Notes under the pieces: generated by a model | What the model was told of the DNA's origin: nothing | The model's database searches: none | What the model saw: only the letters and a program-made list of their open reading frames with translations | Program-made: the position numbers and the translations under genes | Part shown: positions 28,658-38,907 of the stretch, one piece after another | Numbering within the stretch: position 1 is the stretch's first letter | Layout of the letters: each line of letters begins with the position of its first letter | Assembly (NCBI GenBank): GCA_016710075.1 | Contig: JADJLO010000003.1 | Location: 11,001 to 75,000, forward strand | Direction: 5' to 3' | DNA length: 64,000 nt | Source of the DNA: Acidobacteriota bacterium | GTDB lineage: Bacteria > Acidobacteriota > Blastocatellia > RBC074

Positions 28658-28794
28658 CAGAAGCCCCGGGCGAATTTTTGTATGTCATTGCGGATTTCGT
28701 TTTGTCGAAGGTGGGGCCGTCGAGTTCAGTTATCTGTTGCATTTTTCCATCCTTTGAAACTTTATACCGACGGCTTGATTAACTATTCCATGGA

Positions 28795-29263
28795 TCATTT
28801 CTTTATGATCTTCGGCCAGTTTTCAGCAGCTTTTTTGATCCAGTTCTCCGGATCCTGTTCCCACATCTTCTGAACCTTCCTGTCATAATTGAGGTAAAGT
28901 TTCCCATCGATAATCTTCCAAGCCTCAGGGTCAATATTTGCAGTGTAGCCTATGGCCGACGGCCCAGGCGCAATACCCGCCGAATTGAGGCGCGAATTTC
29001 TCGGGGGTTTTGGCGAACTCATCGCGATTGGCAGCGGTCGAGAAATACCACTTCGCGTTCATCCAGTCGTATCTGAATTCGTCCTTACCCTTGACCGCAC
29101 GACCATCCTTGAAATATGCGACTGCGTCGTAGCCATGGAGGGCTGTGCCGAACAGGTTTTTGTTCACCGGATCTGTCGAGGCGAAGGCCGTTGAATTCGG
29201 CAGCAAAGACAGCATCGCCATTACGAAAATGATGAGAATTATTGTTGAGTGTTTTTCCTTCAT
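28795..29263 (-). CDS. Exported YHS-domain protein (one frameshift)
   Basis: About 155 residues. A signal peptide (IILIIFVMAMLSLLPNSTAFA) precedes a YHS domain: LFGTALHGYDAVAYFKDG, then FRYDWMNAKWYFST, KFAPQFGGYCAWAVG. After one extra base near 28960 the frame continues GYTANIDPEAWKIIDGKLYL and NYDRKVQKMWEQD. This is the standard full-length periplasmic YHS protein family, often linked with metals or copper, though its function is not established. ATG 29263 has a GGAGAAGAG site just upstream. It follows the GH63 gene by 43 bases on the same strand and is probably in the same transcript. Confidence 0.75.
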
Positions 29264-29305
29264 TTGTTCTCTTCTCCTGTAATTATTGAATAACAATACG
29301 ATGAT

Positions 29306-31983
<2,678 letters not shown>

Positions 31984-32011
31984 AATTCTCCCTCGGTTCT
32001 CCATCATTTGC

Positions 32012-32215
32012 TTACGCTGCTTTCATCTGTTTCAGCTCACAGGAAAGCAGTGTTGATCCGCAGCGCGGACACGAATAAAAATCATTGAGTATTCCCTGAT
32101 TCTCTCCGCGTGCATTTACGACTTCCTTCTTGATGTCAACCGGTGTTGTCAGAACCTCGTGGTAGTCCATCCAGCAGTTGCATTCTTTGCAGATGAAAAT
32201 ATTCAGATCGTTCAT
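32012..32215 (-). CDS. Small zinc-ribbon protein
   Basis: 67 residues with two cysteine pairs: ICKECNCW near the N-terminus and SCPRCGSTLLSC near the C-terminus, a rubredoxin-like or zinc-ribbon arrangement. Between them is a polar stretch with VDIKKEVVNARGENQG. No family name is recognised. Its start has GAGGCGG upstream. It lies between the GMC oxidoreductase and GH63 genes on the same strand with short gaps, so it is probably co-expressed. It could hold zinc or iron. Confidence 0.6.
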   Translation of the reverse strand: MNDLNIFICKECNCWMDYHEVLTTPVDIKKEVVNARGENQGILNDFYSCPRCGSTLLSCELKQMKAA

Positions 32216-32303
32216 ATGCGCCGCCTCGTCTCTGTATGGTCAGTTTTCGATGAATTGAACAGCAGCAATATTCTGAAATACGAACTCATGGAATTAATCG
32301 GTT

Positions 32304-33856
32304 TCATGATCTGCCCAGCCTTTCGATCAGGTGGTCGCCGACGCGCAGTGCATTGGCCATGATCGTCAACGCCGGATTGACGGCCGCACTGGAAACAAAG
32401 AAGCTGCCGTCGACGACGTAAAGATTGTCGACCTCATGAGCCCTGCGGTCGGATTGAGTGCCGAGTCTACGGGGTTGCTTCCAAATCTGATGGTTCCGTT
32501 CTGGTGCGCGACTCCGGCAAGTGGAATACGGTCTCCGACAAAAGCATTCAACGGGATGATGTGATCATCGCAATCCGCCTGCCTGACAAGGTTTTTGAGT
32601 TTTGCGTAGAGTCGTTTGTGCCCTTCCAGGTTGTTCGAGGTGTAGGACAGCACGATTCGCCCATCGCGATCCAGGCTGACGCGATTGTTTGGATCGGGAA
32701 GATCCTCGCTGGTCAGCCAGAAATCCAGTGAATGCTTTGCGACAATATCCAGAGTCAGGTGCGGCGCAAACGGCGGAGCTCCTGCGGCGAACATATTCGC
32801 GTCGAATTTGCCGACGAATGATATGTGCCCCATAGGGTAGTCCCATTCCTTCGAGGCGAAGTAAAAATCGTTGAGTGCCATCGTCTTCTGGAACACCGTC
32901 GGATTGGGGTGCCGCGAGATGGCGAAGAGCACTGAATTGGTGTGTCCCATGTAATGCCTTCCAACCACGCTTGAGCCGTTTGCAAGGCCGTTGGGATGTT
33001 TATCGTTGGCTGATCTCAGCAGCAGAGCTGCTGAATTAATGGCTCCGGCGGAGATGACTACTATGTCGGCCGAGTAGTTTTCGAGTTCGCCGTTGCGCCT
33101 GACGACGACGCTGCTGACCTCGCGCCCAGTAGGCGTTGTCTCAAGCTTTTCGACAAGGGCGCCGGTCAGCAGGGTCACGTTGGGATGTTCGAGAGCCGGA
33201 TCGACGCAGACTACCTGTGCATCGCTCTTGGCATTGGCGACGCAGGCAAAGCCGTCGCAGGTCGAACAGCGAATGCATTTGCTGAGATTGGGATTCTGCT
33301 CATCGAGCATGACTCCCAGGGGTGTGTGAAAAGGCTGATGACCGAGAGCAGTGAGCTTGTTCACCAGTTCCTGTATGCGCGGTTCATGACTCACGGCCGG
33401 ATGGCGATATGGCGCGCCTGCCCAGCCTTCAGTCGGATCTTCACCGCGATTGCCATGAACATGATAAAGATGCTCGGCCTCTGTGTAATAAGGTTCAAGA
33501 TCGTTGTACTTTATCGGCCAGGCGGGCGAAATGCCGCCGTGATGCCTGACCTCTTCAAAGTCCTGCTCACGCAGCCGAAAGAGCGCCGCACCGTAAAATT
33601 TCGTGTTCCCGCCGACATAGTAGTTAGTATGCGGATGAAGATCCTTGCCGTTCTTATCTCGCCAGACTTCTTTGGCGTTGTATTTGCCCTCCCCGACTAC
33701 GGCCTGTGAACTCCAGTTCTCCTTTTCACGCGGCAGGTAGCCTCCTCGCTCAATCAGGAGAATCTTTTTGCCGGTCGGCGCCAGCCTGTATGCCAGTGTG
33801 CCTCCACCAGCACCGGTGCCGATAATGATTACATCGAAATGTTTGTTTTGCTGCAT
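32304..33856 (-). CDS. GMC-family FAD oxidoreductase (one frameshift)
   Basis: About 517 residues when a one-base break near 32456 is bridged; the true C-terminus reads VDNLYVVDGSFFVSSAAVNP then ALTIMANALRVGDHLIERLG. The N-terminus has the FAD dinucleotide fold FDVIIIGTGAGGGTLAYRLA and LLIERGG. A GMC signature NYYVGGNTKFYGAALFRLR follows, and the catalytic-histidine region is GVAHQNGTIRFGSNP. A cysteine cluster, CIRCSTCDGFACVANAK, is unusual and may bind a metal or form disulphides. GMC enzymes oxidise alcohols of sugars, sterols or choline. ATG 33856 follows GGAGAAGG. It heads the minus-strand group and is divergent from the olsB-like gene. Confidence 0.8.
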
Positions 33857-34020
33857 GAAACCTTCTCCATTCTCCGTGTCAATTGCTTTTTGCTTTCACA
33901 CCATCCGTTATCCCGAAATACCGGCAATCTATTCCAGAAAAATTTTCTAATTCATCAGGGAATAAAACAGGCTCGAAAACAGATAAAGCTGGTGTACGCA
34001 ACAGAAGGAGGGAGGGCTTA

Positions 34021-34850
34021 TGCAGGTCGAACAGGCATTGAAATACGACAAGGCAGGCGGCGAGGCAAAACCGGTATCGAGTCTTGAGCTGAAGACAAAG
34101 CAGTTCACCGTGAGGCTGGCTGCAACTCATGAAGATGTGATGGCGGCGCAGCAATTACGTTTTGCCGTATTCAATCTCGAGCTTGGAGAAGGGCTAGCCT
34201 CGTCGTTTGAGAAGAGGCTCGATGAAGACGAGTTCGATCAGCAGTGCGATCATCTGCTGCTCGTCGAAAATGAAGGTAGCCGCATTGTCGGGACCTACCG
34301 GTTGCAGACGGCTGAGATGGCGACATCAGAAAACGGAGGCAATGGCTTTTACTCCGGAACGGAGTTCGATCTTTCATATCTGTCCGAAGAGATCATCGAT
34401 CAGTCGGTAGAATTGGGAAGAGCCTGCATTGCTCAGGATTGCAGAAGCTCGGAAGCCCTTCTGCAATTGTGGCGAGGCATAGCCTCTTACACCAGGCTTT
34501 CGGGCAAGCGGTATCTCTTTGGCTGCTGTTCGGTCAAGAGCCGGTCGGTCGATGAGGCCTGGGAGTTGACGAGAATGCTGGCGAATGAGGGTTATCTTCA
34601 TCACGATTTATTCATTCCGCCGTTGCCTGGATTTGAGTGCGACAGCGATCCGGATCAGAGCGAGTCAAAGGTCTTTCCATCGCCCGTCGGTTTGCAGATA
34701 CCAAGGTTGTTGCAAAGTTACTTGCGACTTGGCGCAATGGCATGTGGGCCGCCGGCTATCGATCGCCGGTTCGGAACCGTCGATTTCTTTACTCTCTTCG
34801 ACCTGTCCGATCTCAAAGGACGGGCGAGAAAGCTTCTGCTGGAACAATGA
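34021..34850 (+). CDS. OlsB-like N-acyltransferase (GNAT/hemolysin family)
   Basis: 276 residues of the OlsB/PEP-CTERM-type GNAT acyltransferase family. Landmarks are AAQQLRFAVFNLELGEGL near residue 45, CDHLLLVENEGSRIVGTYRL near 80, SVELGRACIAQDCRSSEALL near 138 and YLFGCCSVKS near 165. OlsB adds a 3-hydroxyacyl chain from acyl-ACP to the alpha-amino group of ornithine, the first step of ornithine-lipid synthesis. Related proteins use other amino acids. The start has a very strong AGGAGGGAGGG site at 34004-34014. Its stop overlaps the next gene as ATGA (34847-34850), so translation is coupled to the OlsA-like enzyme. Amine substrate is inferred, not shown. Confidence 0.7.
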
Positions 34851-35685
34851 GAACCATTATTGCCGTATACAGGCTTGCAGGTTTTCTGGGACTGATGGCC
34901 GCGTTTTATTTCGCCTGGCTGCTGGGTCTGCCGGCGGTAATCTTTCCAGGGAATATTCGTGGCGGTGGCGCTGCCTGATCTTCAGGAACTGGGCAAGAGC
35001 CACCGCCTTTGTGATGGGAATAGAAATCAGCTTGAAGGGGTCGGCTCCGGCAGGTCCTGTGTATCTCGTCGCCAATCACCTCAGTTACATCGATGTCATC
35101 ACGCTGGCGGTTCATTTCGACAGCCAGTTCATCGCAAAGAGCGAGGTTGCGCGGTGGCCGTTGCTGGGTTTTCTCAGTCGCCGGATGGGGACAATTTTTA
35201 TCGACCGGCGGCGCCGGCGCGACATTCTGCGCGTCAATGCCCTGATTGAAGAATCACTGCGCGAAGGTCGAAGCGTCGTCCTTTTTCCAGAAGGGACCAC
35301 AACCAGCGGCGCCGAGGTCGGTAACTTCAAATCGTCGCTCCTCGAACCGGCCGTCAAACTGGGTCATCCCGTGTTTTTCGCCACATTGAACTACCGGACG
35401 CATCAGAACGATCAACCGGCGGCGAACTCAGTCTGCTGGTGGGGCGAAATGGATTTCATTCCGCATCTTTGGCGGATGTTCATGCTCAAAGAGATAAAGG
35501 CCAGAGTCCAATTCGGCGAGGCTTCAGTCACTGAAAACGACCGGAAAGTTCTGGCGCGGAGTTTACAGGATGCGGTCGAAAGGGAATTCGTCCCCGTCAG
35601 AAATGACCGAATAAATGAAAATATGGAGGAGCAATGGCTTACGCAGAAAGAAGACTTGAACCGGAAACTGGCCGGGTTGCAGTAG
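34847..35685 (+). CDS. OlsA/PlsC-like acyltransferase (one frameshift)
   Basis: About 278 residues after bridging a break near 34960-34970. The N-terminus is a membrane helix (LAGFLGLMAAFYFAWLLGLP); then in the next frame come WARATAFVMGIEISLKG and the PlsC signatures: NHLSYID (NHX4D-type, catalytic His-Asp), FIDRRRRRDILRVN, and FPEGTTTSG. PlsC-family enzymes esterify lysolipids; the OlsA branch adds the second fatty acid to lyso-ornithine lipid. The ATGA overlap with the OlsB-like gene strongly supports a two-step aminolipid pathway. The gene runs 52 bases past the start of the DinB gene, an unusually long overlap. Confidence 0.75.
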
Positions 35686-36173
35686 ATTCGCTGGTTGCTG
35701 CGAATCTTGAGGTCCTGCAGCAGGGACTGGATCTGCTCGCTCGAATCTCTGATGAAGATTACACCCGCACGGTAGATCCTCTGTTCGGATTCGGCGTGGG
35801 CAGTCATATTCGTCACTGCCTGGATTCGTACAGATGTTTCATGAGGGGGCTTGCAACCGGCCTCATCGATTTCGACAGCCGTGACCGCGACATGAGGGTA
35901 GCTCAGGACCGCGAATACGCGCGCGGGCAAATCGATTGGACCATCATGGAATTGAAACGGATTGCATCAAGTACCGTCCCGGCATCAATTCAATCGCGCC
36001 AGGATTCTCCCTGCTGGGCTCAATCATCGGTCATCCGCGAGCTGCAATTTCTCCTGAGCCATACGGTGCATCATTTCGCTTTGATTGCGCTCATGCTTCG
36101 GATTCAGGGAATCGAGATTAGCGCGGATTTCGGTGTTGCTCCATCGACGCTGGAATATTGGAAAACGAGTTAA
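35634..36173 (+). CDS. DinB-superfamily protein
   Basis: 179 residues, mostly helical, with the three-histidine arrangement of DinB/YfiT metal proteins: GSHIRHCLDSYRCF near residue 63 and LLSHTVHHFALIALML near 140. Bacillithiol or mycothiol S-transferases belong here, but many members are uncharacterised, and it is not possible to pick the cofactor. ATG 35634 has GGAGG at 35624-35628 and lies inside the end of the upstream acyltransferase. Translation coupling suggests the same operon. It ends 60 bases before the NRDE gene. Confidence 0.7.
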   Translation: MAYAERRLEPETGRVAVDSLVAANLEVLQQGLDLLARISDEDYTRTVDPLFGFGVGSHIRHCLDSYRCFMRGLATGLIDFDSRDRDMRVAQDREYARGQIDWTIMELKRIASSTVPASIQSRQDSPCWAQSSVIRELQFLLSHTVHHFALIALMLRIQGIEISADFGVAPSTLEYWKTS

Positions 36174-36233
36174 GGATTCACGCTTTGTCGTGAATAACAA
36201 AAAGAACAAGCTAAAGCTTATACTCTAAGCATT

Positions 36234-36971
36234 ATGTGCACAGCGAGCTGGATTCATTCGAATGAGGGTTACAGTCTTTTCTTCAACCGTGATGAAAAGC
36301 TGACGCGCAAGGAGGGGCTTCCGCCGGAGCTGCGTGAGCTTCGCGGCGTGAAGTATATTTCGCCGCTCGATGGCGATCATCAAGGCTCGTGGATTGCGGT
36401 CAATCAGTTCGGTCTGACTCTCTGCCTGCTCAATCGTTATCAAATGGCTCGCAGCAACACGGGTGTCGATTTTACCAGCCGAGGGTTGCTGCTGATAAAT
36501 TTGATCGATTCGGTCGATCGGATAGAGGTTGAAAATCGCCTCGCCGATTCAAATTTGCAGTGTTTTCAGCCATTCACTCTGGCTGTGTTGCAACAGCGTA
36601 GCGAGACAGTCGTCTTTCAATGGGACGGCCTTGATCTTCTTAAACATCCGGAAGGAGACGCACTCATGCCGCTGACGTCTTCATCCTGTGACACATTGAA
36701 TGTCATCGAGCGACGCCGGTCACAGTTTGAGAAGTTCAGAGATAAGGCCGGTGAGTTGAATGAAGAGACGCTTTACCGCTTCCATCATTCGCACGATCCA
36801 TCGTCGGGGGCGAATTCCGTCTGCATGCATCGTGACGATGCGGCGACCGTCAGCTTCTCGACGGTCAGAGTCGATGACGGCTCGATCGAATTCGGATACC
36901 TGCAAGCTTCTCCATGCATGGAGAGAAGGGATGCAATTCATGCAATCCGCCTTGAGCGTGCCGCGTCTTAG
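36234..36971 (+). CDS. TANGO2/NRDE-family protein
   Basis: 245 residues with the defining NRDE motif in SLFFNRDEKLTRKEG near residue 18 and MCTASW at the N-terminus, where a cysteine follows the initiator as in Ntn-hydrolase-like members. GSWIAVNQFGLTLCLLNRYQ supports the TANGO2 family. Functions proposed for the family include haem handling and lipid or membrane metabolism, which would fit the acyltransferases next door. The C-terminus carries VSFSTVRVDDGSIEFGYLQA. It overlaps the following gene by about 32 bases. Confidence 0.75.
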   Translation: MCTASWIHSNEGYSLFFNRDEKLTRKEGLPPELRELRGVKYISPLDGDHQGSWIAVNQFGLTLCLLNRYQMARSNTGVDFTSRGLLLINLIDSVDRIEVENRLADSNLQCFQPFTLAVLQQRSETVVFQWDGLDLLKHPEGDALMPLTSSSCDTLNVIERRRSQFEKFRDKAGELNEETLYRFHHSHDPSSGANSVCMHRDDAATVSFSTVRVDDGSIEFGYLQASPCMERRDAIHAIRLERAAS

Positions 36972-38670
36972 TCCTCTTCGCGCCAAGTGGCTGGTGGCAA
37001 CTGTTCTTATGGTGCTGTCAGTCATACCTTCGATGCTGATCTTCTCGCCTCAGCGGATGAAGGGTTTTTTATTCATAGTTCTGGCGACATTTATCACTGA
37101 AGACTTGACGACAATCCATGTTGGAATGCTGTCGGCTCAGGGATCCATCGGTTTTATCGATGGAACCCTGGCGTGTTTTCTTGGGATTTTCGTCGGAGAC
37201 ATGCTGCTCTATCTTGCCGGGAGGACTTTCGGGCGGGCGGCATTGAGCCGTGCGCCGCTCAGATGGTTCCTCAGCGAGGGCGCCGTCAACGGCAGTTCGA
37301 AATGGCTAGAGAAACGGGGAGCGCTTGTCATCGCCATCTGCCGTTTTGTCCCGGGCACCAGATTGCCGACATACTTTGCCGCTGGAATGCTCAGGACTTC
37401 ATTCCGGAAATTCACGTTCTATTTCCTGGTTGCTTCAGCCGTCTGGACTCCGTTGCTGGTGCTGCTTTCAGCCTGGTTTGGAGAACACCTGGTTTTATCT
37501 ATTCTCAGTGTCCGTTCGCTGACTATTTTCACCACGCTTCTCTCGGCATTCATCTTCTGGATGATACTCAGACTGGCTCTCAAGGCTTTGACCTGGCAGG
37601 GAAGGCGGATGTTGGCGGGACAGATGCGAAAGTGGCTTCGATGGGAATTCTGGCCGCCGTATCTCTTCTATCCACCCGTAGTGGCCTGGATCGGCTGGCT
37701 TTCACTGAAATCACGCAGTCTGACGGCTTTCACCGCCGCCAACCCGGCAATAGAGGCCGGCGGATTCATAGGTGAGTCGAAAAGCGCGATTCTTCATGGG
37801 CTTCAAGGGGCATGTGATAACGATAATATCGCCCGTCATCGATTGATTGCAGCCGGCAGGAGCTTCCCTGAGCGCCTGGCGCTTGCCGGAGATTTCATGC
37901 AATCGAAACAATTGGCCTTCCCCGTGGTTCTCAAACCCAATGCAGGCCAGCGCGGCGCGGGTGTCATGATTATCAGATCAGAGGCCGAACTCAATGAGGC
38001 GCTTTTAAATGCCCGGGAAGACCTGGTCATTCAGGAATACGTTCCGGGGATCGAATTCGGAGTCTTTTATTTTCGTTATCCTGGAGATGTTCGGGGCCGG
38101 ATCTTTTCCATCACCGAGAAAGTTTTCCCGGAAGTAACAGGGGATGGGGTCAGAAGCCTGAAGGAATTGATTCTGAGCAATGATCGGGCAGCTTCACTGG
38201 CTGAGGTTTATTTCGATCGCAACCGGTTGCGTCTTGATGAGATCGTTCCGGCAAATGAAAGAGTCCAGCTCGTCGAAATCGGCTCACATTGCCGCGGGAC
38301 TGTTTTTCTCGACGGAACATCTCACCTGACACCGGAGCTTGCAGCCTCCATCGACCGAATCAGCCGCCAGTTCGATGGCTTCTATTTCGGCCGTTATGAT
38401 GTCCGCGTTGACTCCATCGAATCTTTCCGGAAGGGAATTAATATCAAAGTCATTGAACTCAACGGAGTGACCTCTGAAGCGACGAATATTTATGACCCGC
38501 GCAACAGCGTCTTTTATGCCTGGCGAGTGCTCTGCCGCCAATGGAGCATCGCTTTTGAGATCGCCGCCGCAAACATCAGCAGGGGAGAAAGGATTACTCC
38601 CGTCAGGGAATTGATCGGATTGATCCTTAAAAGTCAGAGTTCAAGCCGAAGCTTGAACTCTGACCAATGA
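36940..38670 (+). CDS. VTT (DedA-like) membrane domain fused to an ATP-grasp ligase
   Basis: 576 residues. Residues 1-230 form a membrane part with several helices (WLVATVLMVLSVIPSMLIF, GTLACFLGIFVGDMLLYLAG, FYFLVASAVWTPLLVLL) and the VTT signature ICRFVPGTRLPTYFAAGML, whose R and G residues are typical of DedA lipid transporters. A further helix, PYLFYPPVVAWIGWLSL, precedes GFIGESKSAIL. Residues 325-560 are ATP-grasp: FPVVLKPNAGQRGAGVMII, LVIQEYVPGIEFGVFY, and VIELNGVTSEATNIYDP with the metal-binding E-x-N. ATP-grasp enzymes join a carboxylate to an amine via an acyl-phosphate. ATG 36940 is chosen because AGAAGGG is 9-10 bases upstream; ATG 36931 is too close. It is the last gene of the five-gene unit. 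Confidence 0.75.
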   Translation: MQSALSVPRLSPLRAKWLVATVLMVLSVIPSMLIFSPQRMKGFLFIVLATFITEDLTTIHVGMLSAQGSIGFIDGTLACFLGIFVGDMLLYLAGRTFGRAALSRAPLRWFLSEGAVNGSSKWLEKRGALVIAICRFVPGTRLPTYFAAGMLRTSFRKFTFYFLVASAVWTPLLVLLSAWFGEHLVLSILSVRSLTIFTTLLSAFIFWMILRLALKALTWQGRRMLAGQMRKWLRWEFWPPYLFYPPVVAWIGWLSLKSRSLTAFTAANPAIEAGGFIGESKSAILHGLQGACDNDNIARHRLIAAGRSFPERLALAGDFMQSKQLAFPVVLKPNAGQRGAGVMIIRSEAELNEALLNAREDLVIQEYVPGIEFGVFYFRYPGDVRGRIFSITEKVFPEVTGDGVRSLKELILSNDRAASLAEVYFDRNRLRLDEIVPANERVQLVEIGSHCRGTVFLDGTSHLTPELAASIDRISRQFDGFYFGRYDVRVDSIESFRKGINIKVIELNGVTSEATNIYDPRNSVFYAWRVLCRQWSIAFEIAAANISRGERITPVRELIGLILKSQSSSRSLNSDQ

Positions 38671-38671
38671 G

Positions 38672-38884
38672 TTAATCGGTTTTCGCTTTTGAGCTCCGCC
38701 AGGACAGCAGCAGCATGACTGCGCTGAAAACCAGTATCGCCAGGCCCCACCACAGATTGATGTTGATGCCCAGCGAATGTATCGCATAAAGTTCGCTTCC
38801 GCTGGTTGCCAATCCGTACCCCGTCAATAGCAATCCCAGAATCGCAAACATGAGCCCGATTGGAAATTTGATGTCGAATCCCAT
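38672..38884 (-). CDS. Small two-helix membrane protein beside the symporter
   Basis: 70 residues with two hydrophobic helices (LMFAILGLLLTGYGLAT and WWGLAILVFSAVMLLLSW) separated by a short loop and ending in a charged RSSKAKTD tail. AAAGGATG lies at the right distance upstream of ATG 38884. It sits 23 bases downstream of the sodium/solute symporter gene. Similar small membrane proteins often follow SSS-family transporters and may be accessory subunits, though that is inference. It meets the ATP-grasp gene end-to-end with one base between stops. Confidence 0.6.
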   Translation of the reverse strand: MGFDIKFPIGLMFAILGLLLTGYGLATSGSELYAIHSLGININLWWGLAILVFSAVMLLLSWRSSKAKTD

Positions 38885-38907
38885 TTTTTATTCATCCTTT
38901 GTGCGTT

